Shown: in pieces, positions 1-12,400 of the stretch
Numbering within the stretch: position 1 is the first letter of the stretch
Layout of the letters: every line of letters starts with the position of its first letter
NCBI RefSeq assembly: GCF_015706575.1
Contig: NW_024037072.1
Location: 28,149,162-28,213,161 of the forward strand
Direction: 5' to 3'
DNA length: 64,000 nt
DNA from: Patiria miniata
Taxonomy: Eukaryota > Echinodermata > Asteroidea > Valvatida > Asterinidae
Notes under the pieces: model-generated
Seen by the model: the letters and a program-made list of their open reading frames with translations, nothing else
Databases searched by the model: none
What the model was told of the DNA's origin: nothing
Program-made: the position numbers and the translations under genes

Positions 1-388
1 ACTTTGCAGTAAACCCAATGGTGCATTTTTTGTCCCTTACACACCATTAGGACAACATTTCCCTCTTAAGTAAGCAGAAAAACGGCAAGCCCTTTGTTTG
101 ATTTTTGGAAATTTTTGTTCTGGTGTAAAACCTGTTTATTACATAACCATGAATTAAATAAAACCAGCATTTATTATTTTGTTTGTAAATTGTTGAAATG
201 TGAAGTAAAACAGAAGTTCTGTCTGGAAAAGAGTGTCCAGAGTGAGTGTTCAAAGGACAGAAAACTCTGGAGAAACCTCTGGCTAAACTATGGCAGTCTC
301 CAAGGTATCAAGTCTTTTTTTCATAGTAGTCGGCAGCTGTAGTATACTTAATCTTACAAGCATACCCTAATTTGCTTTTATGTTTCAG
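1..388 (+). other. Partial ARID4 intron
   Basis: No exon of the missing N terminus can be read here; the region is A/T-rich and ends in TTTATGTTTCAG. Confidence 0.7.
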
Positions 389-451
389 ATCAACTTTACT
401 GATGCCCCAAATGGAGTGGTTCCAGATGATTGCGTTAAGGGAAACCTTAAG
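389..451 (+). CDS. ARID4: ARID4 exon a: hybrid Tudor, first part
   Basis: 21 codons in phase 0, from INFTDAPNG to KGNLK, between a TTTCAG acceptor and a GTGGGT donor. It matches the ARID4 stretch just before the VGA-V-E strand of the Tudor fold. Confidence 0.85.
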
Positions 452-3400
452 GTGGGTGTGCAATGCCTTGTGAGACAATCATGTGATCACAGTCTAGGAA
501 TGAAACAAATTGAAGTGCGACAAATTATTTATTTTTGAAGGATCATATGTGACTTCCCAGTGACTATTCTGGGCTAATAAGAATTAGAAAATAAACAAAC
601 ATTTTGGTAATGAAACAGTTTGTATGCATAATCCATAAACTAAATACATCAATTTTCTAGAACACACTTTCCTAATTTCCTATCTTCTACATTTGTACAT
701 CCAGCGTGTATTATATTGTCATTTACAGACAAATAATTTGTTTTTTTCTTCTGATATTTATAAACGATGGCCCTGTTTTGCATTGTCAGGTGGGAGCGAC
801 AGTGGAGGCTAAGCACCCCGAGACAGATGCCTGGACGAAAGGTGTCATCATGAAGCTGACTGATGCCAGTACATACACAGTGGGTAAGTGCGTCCAATAT
901 GACATTTTTTTTTCTCCATTAACAGAAAAAATTGACTGGAGCTGGATTTCACCCAGCAACCTCTGAAATACTGAATGGCTACTGTACCAACTTGAGCTGT
1001 CCAGCCTTAGGTCTGTTAGTTTGAGTATTTCAAATACTATATTTGCTGGAATATTAAAATATTTAACCTGAACTCCCTAGAGTGTGTGGAAAATCATATT
1101 AACATTGACAGATTCAGGACTGTTAGGGTTAATGTTACCAGATGTACATGTACAATGTAGTATTTTGATCACACAGTTTAACCCTAACAGAACTCAACCC
1201 ATCAAACCCCAACAGCATGTTTTGTTGGAATCTGTCAGGATGGGTACAGTACCCCTAAACTGACAGTCTTTACATTGGGTTGGCACACCTCCAGAAACTA
1301 AGTCAGAAATATGTGTGCACAGTTTCCCATATGGTGTTGGAATTTGCCAGGATGGGTATGGTTCCTAGCAAATCATGCTAGGGAGTTAGGGTTAACTGGG
1401 GATTACAACTGCAATGCATGAAGTTAGCAACATGGCAAAAAGGCACACTTGATTTAAGAATCTGCACCTCCATCGAAGTAGTTATGTTACGCCTTAACTA
1501 TACCATCGGTCCAAAGTTAAGTTGGGACTATCCCAACTTGAAGGTCCCCACTATATACCGGTAGTTCCAGGTAGGCAAGACCAACTGAGACGCTGCTACT
1601 CTGTGCTCATACTTGCCATGTTAGAGGGCACGCATTTACGAGCAATGCCATACACATCCGACTCTTGTGCTGCAAAGTGCCTGAGAAACTAACTTGTATT
1701 AAGTTTGGGCTATTTACATGTATTTTGTATATATGCGACATGGATGAAATTGCAAGTTGACACACTTTTGATGAATTCTGCCTTGAAAGCTATGCTTAGT
1801 CCAAGGCAACCTTGGTTGTGCCGGCCTTTTTACTAAGGGAATAAATGTGTGCTCCGGAGGTTTTTATCACTCTGTTTAAGACCACTTAGAGTCTGGGTGC
1901 TGATAATTACCCGAGCCGGAGGCGAGGGTAATTATCAGCACCCAGACTCTAAGTGGTCTTAAACAGAGTGATAAAAACCTCCGGAGCACATATTTATTCT
2001 CATTCATAAATACCTTTTCGGTAAAAAAAAATTCATATAATTCGTTCAAAACATCCCGATTTTGTTCAACAAATTCACTTTATGCTTTTTGAAACATCCC
2101 TCTTGCAAAATAATGGAGTGTTCAGCTGGCGAGTAAGATGTAAACAACCCTTTTATGGAGATTGACGCATGCGTATCATGTTCTGCGCGATGTCACGCAG
2201 AACGCAACTGGCGCGTTGCGTTTTGAATTTAGAACTATAAAATTCTGACTCCGTGGTAGTATTGCGCATGCCTACGTGAGGATAGTGAACATTCAACCAA
2301 TGAAACGATAAGAGGCACTGGATTTTTAGGAGTCCACATTTTATTGTGACACCGGAAAAGTGTTTAAGACCAGCTAGCCATGTCTTTATCATCCGTTTAA
2401 GACCGGCCACGTGACGGGCTGTCGACCAATAGGAATGTGTAAACTGTTTTAGGTATTTATGAATTTTTCTTAATACTCCTGTATGCACAGTTGATAAGTT
2501 TAAAAGAAAACACTTCTGTCCAGTTAGGTTCACAAAAATACATGTAAGTGTAATTGATGCCTGTCCTTACAGTTTTTGATGACGGCGATGAGAAGACATT
2601 GAGGAGAACATCTCTGTGTCTGCAAGGAGAACGACACTTCAACGAAAGTGAGGTAGGCTAAAGAGAACAGTTCTTGCATTTATTATTTTTTTCAAACTCT
2701 GTTTCTGTGGCAATGGATGACATGAAGTATTTCTTTCTAGTTTGTAACATACTGTAGTTGAAAAATGTACAGTTCGTCATGTATGTTGTACACAGTGTGT
2801 GTCAAATACATATTTAAACACAGGACAGCTATTATGTGTGCTGTACATGACTGGCATCAAAAATATTTGAAACCAACTGAATATTTCAAGCTTTACGTAA
2901 AATTTAACATTCAATGATAAAAAAACATCGAGCATAATGCCAGAGGCAATACTGTCAAAAAATAAATGTAAAAAAAATAAAAACAGGTGTCCCTTTTATA
3001 GAGAAAGGATTTAGCCTTTGAATCCAAATGTTTTATTAAGGGAATAAATGTGTGCTCCGGAGGTTTTTATCACTCGTTTAATACCGCTTAGAGTCTGGGT
3101 GCTGATAATTACCCGAGCCGGAGGCGAGGGTAATTATCAGCACCCAGACTCTAAGCGGTATTAAACGAGTGATAAATACCGACCGAGCACATATTTATTC
3201 CCATTCATAAATACCTTATCCGTACAAAAATTTCAAATAATTCGTTCAAAAAATCCCGATTTTGTTCAACAAGTTCACTTCATGCTTTTTGAAACATCCC
3301 TCTAGCAAAATAATGGAGTGTTCAGCTGGCGAGTAAGATGTAAACAACCCTTTTATGGAGATTGACGCGCGCGTAACATGTTCTGCGCGATGTCACGCAG

Positions 3401-6400
3401 AACGCACCTGGGGCGTTGCGTTTTGAATTTAGAACTATAAAATTCTGACTCGCTTGAAGTGTTGCGCATGCCTACGTGAGGATTGTGAACGTTCAACCAA
3501 TGAAACAGTAAGAGGCACTGGATTTGTAGGAGTCCACATTTTATTGTGACACTGGAAAAGTGTTTAAGACCAGCTAGCCATGTCTTTATCATCCTAGCCA
3601 TGTCTTTATCATCCGTTTAATACCGGCCACGTGACGGGCTCTCGACCAATAGGAATAGCTAAACTGTCTGAGGTATTTATGAATGCATGATTACAGTACA
3701 TGTGTGCTTCCTTTTTGGCACTTACATTGTAAATCTAATTACTCAAATGTTTTAAAGTATTTCGTCTGCATATTTCACCATTACTGTTGCATCTGGACTA
3801 TTGTATTTCAGCATATTAGATGCACACCAGTGTTTGGCATTTGAGGGATTTAGTACACTAACAGTGTGTGCTTGTTGATTCATTTGTCATGTTTGGCAAG
3901 ATTCAAAAGGTTCCTAGAAACAAGTGAAAAGTCAAAACAGTGCAACTGAAAAACGGAGGGACTAATCAAAGGAAAAGAAAAAAAGCAAGGAAAACGATTG
4001 ACCGAATGTCTTCATCACTTCTAAAACTTTGAGTCTAGGCAGAAATGAATCTTTTTAGAGATACTTGTGCATATCAAGCATATGAAATTGTAATATAAAT
4101 CATAATTTTTTTTATAAAGTTTTTTCATCATTGTCCTTTTCTTCTTACAGACCTTGGACCACTTGCCACTGACTGACCCTGAAAACTTTGGCACACCTGT
4201 CATGCGTGAAAGCCATAGTAAGAAAAAACGACGGCTCAGCACTCGCTCTCAGTAAGTTCAGTAAAGAATACAAACAGATATTTAAAGGCATAATCAACAC
4301 TTTCCTAAAAAAAAAGTATAGAAAAACTAAAACAATTTTTCAATTAAAAAAGCTTAAAGGGAATGTACATCATTTGCTTTTACTGTAATTTTCAGAAATG
4401 GATGGAATTGGGGGGTTGGAAATATATAGCAAATATAGTTACACTGACTTTTTTGAGGTTTTGGGTTCAAAAATGCTATAAAAACCAAGAAAAACAATCA
4501 TTTTCCTGTAGTCTGGTTCCCTGACTCCATATAAGAAGAAACAGAGCAGTTTACATACATTGGGGAATTGTAAGGTCAGGGAACCAGTCTAGCTGGCTCG
4601 TACCCGTTCATAGGTTTGTAATCGATTGCAAACAAGTGCAATGGTCAATTGGGGCCAGTATTTGAAAAAAAAGCCAGTTTTTTCCAACGCTGATCGGCCG
4701 ATCAGCGTTGGAAATTGATACAAAAATACCACTTTTCTTGAAAATGACAGTATACCAGGTGCCACGATTTTACAGGATGCTTTAACACTGTCATTCACTA
4801 ACAGTCCAGCAAGGTATTTCAAAATGATTTGGTAGTTTTATTTTTTGATGTTTGCAAATGTTGTATTTCCCTTTAATACTAGATTTTGCACTGTATTTGT
4901 TATTTTAAATTTTTTTTTTTTTTTTTGCACGGAGATTGAAATGTTTCAATACTTTAGAATTTGTTTGCATTAATTTTTGAATTAACTGCTTGACATGCTT
5001 GACGTAAAACACTCCGTTAAAGACAGTTTTTTGCCTCCATACATCAGGTTTTTGTGATCAATCAAATGTCACTTTTTCACATTAAGAACTAAATGGTGAA
5101 GGTAATACCAGAGTTCATTGTGCTCAAATATTTTTCAAAAGTTTTGAAATTTCAGATATAAAATGAAGCACTTGAGTACCTGAGTTGCGTAAATAAATTT
5201 GGCAGAAAAACCAACTTATCCTTTGTATTGAAAAGAATTTAAACTGCCATCCAAATTGGCTGAATACTGTTATACATGTAGATAGTGTTAGGGCCCTGTC
5301 ACACTTCAGCGTATACTAATTCCTTATGAGTTGCGCATTGACATTTTTTTCATACCCAGTCGTACGCACAATACGCACCTCATATGCATCTCTATCGTTT
5401 TGTGTAGGTTTTATGTACGCAGATATACGCATGGTACGGCCCAGTATGCAGGATAGTTTTGGGCATGCACAAAACTACGCTGCGTACGCTGTTACGCAGG
5501 TCATAAGTTTTAAATACGCAGCGCATCGGTCCCGCATCGGTCGAGTTCGCATCGGTCGAGTGCATACGAGTACGCTATGTGTTCGTGACGCACCCCGTCT
5601 GCATATGAGCCGCCTGTATTGGACGTATACATAGCGTACTTGCAGCGCAGATGCAACGCACGCTGGACGGCGAGCGGCGGAAATGCAGCGGGAATACGCT
5701 CAGAAGTGCGTCAAGCATGCGGTTGGCATAAGTCGGGTGCGTCCGGAATACGCTCGGCATGCGCACTGCATACTGACCTATTCGCAGCCCGAAAAAAATG
5801 TTGTGCACTGCATACGGAACTCATACGCATCTCATACGCAATGGATGCGCTGAATTCGTTACTTGTACGCTAGATGTGCGTCGCACATAAGTCAAAGTGA
5901 TAAAAACATTTCGACGTTACTTGAGCGTACGGCTGCGTATTGAAAATTTTTGATAAGGAACTCATAAGGAATTAGGAAACGCAAAGGTGTGACAGGGGCT
6001 TTAGGAGTGTGCATCAGAACCAGGTACCCAAGTACCGGACCACTGAAGTCAGGAACCGGTTCCAGATTATGGGATCGAGTACCCGTAACCAGCTCTACAA
6101 ATTACTTAGTAACTTCTCAGACAATGGAAAAGAAACATTTTGAATGCCATTTGTGGGGAATTTTCAAAATGAAAACCAGACTACATGGAAAACCAAAACA
6201 GCTATCACGTTTATGTGTGATAGATGATGCTCGCAAAAGTTGCAGTTTACACCGTAAAGCTATAAAACCCTTCAGACAACTTCCGGGATTTGAATTTTGG
6301 TGTTGGTTTGTTTTACGGGTACTCGGGTACATGTGTTTTACTTCAATAGGGTACCCGGCTCCCGTACTACCCATGCACACAGCTAGATAGTGTCCACCCT

Positions 6401-9400
6401 TCTTGAATAAAAATGTTAACAGTACACTTACCCTTCTTTTGATCAGTTGGTTTTGCAAATGTTTCTAATACTCACATTCAAGTTGCAATATTTCTTTGTT
6501 TTTTTTCTTTTTGGCTGTACAGTGCTGATGATGATGACGATGATGAAGACAGTGACATGGAGCCATCATCCAAGGTGACCAAGAAGGACGACCGGGATGA
6601 CAGCATTGGCAAGGTCATCGTCGTGGAAACCAACGACAAGCGCAAGAATGCCTGGTTCCCTGCCCTGGTATGGTTAATCTTAGCCCGACTGCGTCTGGCC
6701 GTACAGTACTAGCGCAAGCTCTGTAGTACGGCCAGACGCCCGATGCTTCCACAGAGACTGAATTTTTTGGGCCGCCGATGTAGCGATTTTGCTACATCTT
6801 TCGATCGCGATTATCTGTTCATCCAGGACACAAATTTCCAAAGTTAAGGCTCGTAGTCGTAGAGCAACTCATACCTTTTCGAAAAAACGTTCTTTGGTCT
6901 CAATATTTTCATTCATCTGGCCACAAGACGAATTTCAGTCATCAGATTCCACAAATATCGTCCCCCATGCGATCCCCCATGCGATTTCAAAATGGCGGCC
7001 GCGCTGTAATGAATGCATTATGCGAGCGCGCTTGGGCAAGATAATGAATATGCATTATTTAGTTCATGACCTCGTGTTTGTATGGCCAGCCGCGCTGAGT
7101 GTCCGACAAACGTCATAAACTATGATGCATATTCATTATCTTGCCCAAAAGCGCGCTCGCATAATTCATACATTACAGCGCGGCCGCCATTTTGAAATCG
7201 CATGGGGGACGATATTTGTGGAATCTGATGACTGAAATTCGTCTTGTGGCCAGATGGATGAAAATATTGAGACCAAAGAACGTTTTTTCGAAAAGGTATG
7301 AGTTGCTCTACAACTACGAACCTTAACTTTGGAAATTTGTGTCCTGGATGAACAGATAATCGCGATCGAAAGATGTAGCAAAATCGCTACATCGGCGGCC
7401 CAAAAAATTCAGTCTCTGTGGAAGCATCGGGCGTCTGGCCGTACTACAGAGCTTGCGATAGTACTGTACGGCCAGACGCAGTCGGGCTAGGTTAATCTTT
7501 GAATACGGGCAAGTCCACGCTACAGCCTGCATTACCCGAAATCCATCACGGGCTGGAGGCTGGAGTTCTCATGGATACCAAAACAGTTTTCTGTAAAATT
7601 ATTGTTTTGCAGCCATTGCCATTACACTTTAAAAATGCAACTTTGATTGTGGTGGTATTTTTTTTCTCCAGGTTATCGACCCAACAACTGCTAAAGACAC
7701 CCAGCCCAAATCCAAGGATCATGTCGTTGCCAGATCGTTCAAGGACAATCGATAGTAAGTGACCTCTTTATTATATCAAACTTAATCCTTTCATCATTTG
7801 GAATCGTCCCTCAAGCTTTAAGTCACTGTACAGCCTGAATTAGACCCTGCAGAGAAAAGGGTTAGTATTAATGCTTCGTGAAGATGATGCATTGCCTTTG
7901 CCTAATCTTAGGGCATTTATAATTTGGCAAACTTTTGCGGTTGCATTTATTAGGTCTCTAAAGCCCGCTGGTCACCTTTTTTGATTTTACCGGATCATCA
8001 GGCCATCAGACGTACAGATCGGAGAAGTGTGCGCTGAAATATCGGACCAATTTGACCGAACACTGGGCGACCAGACGAAATCAAACATGTTTGATTTTTT
8101 GCATCCAATTTCACTGGATCTGATTTCACCAGAAAGGTGTGCGGGCAGCACTCCAATTTCAACGGACGCGATATTTATGTTAACCAATCAGATTCACGAA
8201 GGAAATCCCATGATTAAAATTTGATGGCTGCCATTTTGTCATCATGTAACTGGTCATCATGCGACTGGTCATCATGCGACTGGTCATCATGCAACTGGTC
8301 ATCATGCAACTGATCATCATGTGACTGATCATCATGTGACTGGTCATCATGTGACTGATCATCATGTGACCGATTCTAAAATGGAATCGAGCATGTGTGC
8401 GGGTAACATTGCGTTCTCTGCAACGGTGAAAAAAAAAGTACCGGTGATCTTGTAAAATCAGAAAGGTGTGTGGCGGGATTTGTGTGAACGTACATGTCTG
8501 TGAGAAGACCCAGTTTATTCTTCTCATAACCACAGATACTCACAATAGAGGTATGCGCATGATGCTGATGCAGAACTTTTGACTGTTTCTACACAATGTG
8601 AACCATTGCGGCAAATTTATCAGAACATGTACTTCTTCTTTCCAGGTGATTGAAAAATTAAACTTGATATTATTGCATTGTTTGTGTGCATTTTTGTCGT
8701 ACAGTTACAGTGTTGACAAGCAGAATCGTCGAGCGTTTGCCTCCAAAGATCACAACTACAAAGGAGACTTAGCCACTTTGAAAACAGGTCAGACAAATCT
8801 TCCCTAGTGTTGACCTTTGGCTTAATTTTATAAAATCGGTGCCTGTTGTAAAAAAATGTTTGATTTATTGCACTAATTGACAATTTGGAAACAAAAATTG
8901 TAATAAAACTGCAGATTTGCTTATAAAAGATGAACCTTTGATGCGGTTTAGTGAAATAGAACTGTAAATGGAGCACTGTTAATTGTCACTTATGATAAGC
9001 AATACAGTGACAACTAGTCCGTATCAGTCAAAGTTAGCACTGACTCGAATCTTAATAATATCTTAACTCATTCCAGTGGGCATTACTGGGCTCAGTGGGT
9101 AGTACTGGGCTCAGTGGGTATTACTGGGCTCAGTGGGTATTACTGGGCTCAGTAGGTATTACTGGGCTCAGTGGGTATTACTGGCTCAGTGGGTATTACT
9201 GGGCTCAGTGGGTATTACTGGGCTCGGTGGGTATTACTGGGCTCTAGTAATGTGCCTCTTGTGTATCAAGCTCATTTCCTAACGACAACTGACTGATTTG
9301 CTTTTTGTCTTATTTGCCATTGACAGCCGTGGAAAAAGCTGTCCACTTTGTGGAAACGGGCCAGCTGCCTGGCAACTGGGACCCAGACATGCTGAAGAGG

Positions 9401-12400
9401 AATCGTGGGGCCGGTGGAGCGAAGGGGAAGGGGAAGAACGATGGAGACAAGGGGGGCGGAGATGAGGAGGAGGAGGTCAGTGAGGACGACTCCGACGATG
9501 ATGAATATGATGAAGAGAAAGATGCTTGGTTGGCATCGCTTCACAAGTTCATGGAGGAGAGAAGTAAGTAGAACTGGTCGAGTCTATTTTGTCTGAGTCC
9601 GACAAGAATGCTTAACTGTTAAACTAGAATATAAGCTAGAATATAAACCCGAGAAACTGGACATTAGTCTGAGAATGTGGAAATTCAATTACTGGTTAGA
9701 ATTTGATCATTTGGATATAAGGCCACAAAAAAAAGTCTCCGGTTTCTGGTATGTGCGCGCGTCGCCGTAGCCATGCGCGTCGGCAAAATGAAATTTTTTT
9801 TTTTCAATGTAAGATGATGTCTCAAAACTGCCAAACTCACTGGTTTGACTGGAATCCTGCTGCTGCACAATTTTAACATGTTTTTAGATGGGGTTACGAT
9901 TGAGTATAAGCTTTAAGTGGCCTCTCTGGACTCCCATATATTTTGCACTAATTTTGGCACCAGCCATCAGCGGACATTTGAAGAAAAAAAAAGAAAGAAA
10001 AAAAAGCCGCATCGCTGCACCACTTTCGGGGCAAGCTCCATACCAGAAACTGGAGACTTTTTTTTTTTTGGCCTTATTTATCAAAAAGACCCACCAGGTG
10101 GGAACCAAATTCACAAAAAAAAATCATTTGCTTGAAGAATTAATGATAATATGTAACGTGTTCTGTCAAACCCACTCTTCTGGGAAGCTGGTCGAAAAAA
10201 AAACAGTGTTTTTTTTGTGTGTGTAAATATCGATCCCCCCTTGTTCAGTTACAGTTAAATTTTGGAAAAAAAGACTTTCGTTGGCAAACAATGCCCATTT
10301 AAAATTTGTGATGTCACAAAGGTGAAAACAGAGAAATTGCCTGACAACGTATTGGATTATCTATTGAACTGATACACCTCTAGAAATTATCAAAAGTTTA
10401 TGTTTAGAAGCAAAATTATTGTCCGGATTTTTTTCACAATATTCCAAATATATTTAGGATCACAAATTTTCGAAAAAATTAGATTCAAAAAAGAAAAAAG
10501 GAAAATCTTTCCCCTGTTTTGGGATTGTATCTCCACTTGAGCTTGGCTCAGAAGCATTTGGTTTTGACAAACCATGTCATAAATTACAGGCACACCTATC
10601 AACAAGCCGCCGGTTTTAGGCTTCCGTGACCTGAACCTCTACAAGCTCTACAAGCTGGTCCAAGACTTCGGCGGTTGCCGCAAGGTGACGGACAAGCAGA
10701 AATGGCGTCACATCGCTACCAAGATGGGTATTCCTGCCGTCACCACCTCACAGCCTTACAACATCAAAGCTGCTTACAACAAGTGAGTCAAAGATACTCT
10801 CTGCGTTCCACTAGGAATTTAGCTTGTAGAGCAATTCCAGCATCATGGACTTACACAGCAGACATTTCTATTTTTGTTAAAGGGAAAATACAACATTTGA
10901 AAACATCAAAAAATAAAACTACCAAATCATTTTGAAATACCTTGCTGGACTGTTAGTGAATGACAGTGTAAAGCATCCTGTAAAATCATGGCACCTGGTA
11001 TACTGTCATTTTCAAGAAAAGTGGTATTTTTGTATCAATTTCCAACGCTGATCGGCCGATCAGCGTTTGGAAAAAAAATGGCTTTTTTTTTCAAATACTG
11101 GCCCCAATTGACCATCGCACTTGTTTGCAATCGATTACAAACCTATGAACGGGTACGAGCCAGCTAGACTGGTTCCCTGACCTTACAATTCCCCAATGTA
11201 TGTAAACTGCTCTGTTTCTTCTTATATGGAGTCAGGGAACCAGACTACAGGAAAATGATTGTTTTTCTTGGGTTTTTATAGCATTTTCGAACCCAAAACC
11301 TCAAAAAAGTCAGTGTAACTATATTTGCTATATATTTCCAACCCCCCAATTCCATCCATTTCTGAAAATTACAGTAAAAGCAAATGATGTATATTCCCTT
11401 TAAAGAGCTCGGTGAATAAACCTGAAAAATTTACTTTTCAAATCTTATAGATCTATCAACTATTCATGAATACCTAAGACAGTTTACCCATTCCTATTGG
11501 TCAAGAGCGCATCACATGCCCAGTTTTTATATGGTTGATAAAGACTGACACTTTTCCAATGTCGCATGAAATTTGGAATCCTATGAAATTCGGTGCCTGT
11601 ACCATTATATTGGTTTAACTTTCACAATCCTCACGTAGGCATGCGCAATACTACCAGTGAGTCAGTATGTCATAGTCCTAAATTCACACTACCCCGGCAC
11701 AGCTGTGTTCTGCGCGCAACGCGTGCCAATCTCCATATAAGGAGTTGTTTACAACTACTGGCGAAAGGGCCGTACCATATTATAGCTAGAGGGGTGTTTC
11801 AGAAAACATGAAGTGAAATCCTTGGACATTTTTTTGGGGGGACTTGTTTTGCCTTTTGGACCGACTGAACAGTTTTGATATTTTTTTTACCGAAAAGGTA
11901 TTTATGAATGGGAATAAACATGTGCTTGGCTGGTATTAAACACTATGTTTAAGACCAGTTTGGAGTCTGGACGCTGATAAAATTCCTTCGGCTCGGGTCA
12001 TTATCATTGCTCAGACTCCAACCGGTCTTAACATAGTGTTTAAAACTGCGGGCATACGGCGCGAAGCTAGCACTTCTTATTGTATTCTGAGTGTACGCAA
12101 ACCAGTTGCATCTTCTTGTGAACGTCAGATGCGACAGGTATGCGTCAAGATGCCACTTTTCCGGTTTTAACCGGAATTCCGGTTTTTAAAAAAATGTCAC
12201 AAATTAACCAGAAAAAGAGAAGAAAAACTGTGGAAATGTGTTGATTTTTACCTCGATTTAATAGTACATTTAGGCGCACGCATGGCACAACGTTGTTCGT
12301 TGAAGTAGTCTTAAAAACAGTCTTTGTGTATGTTGTTGCCGAGCCTGCATGCGATACAAGCGGCCAACGTACTTGCACGCAGTATACAACGGCGCCTCGC

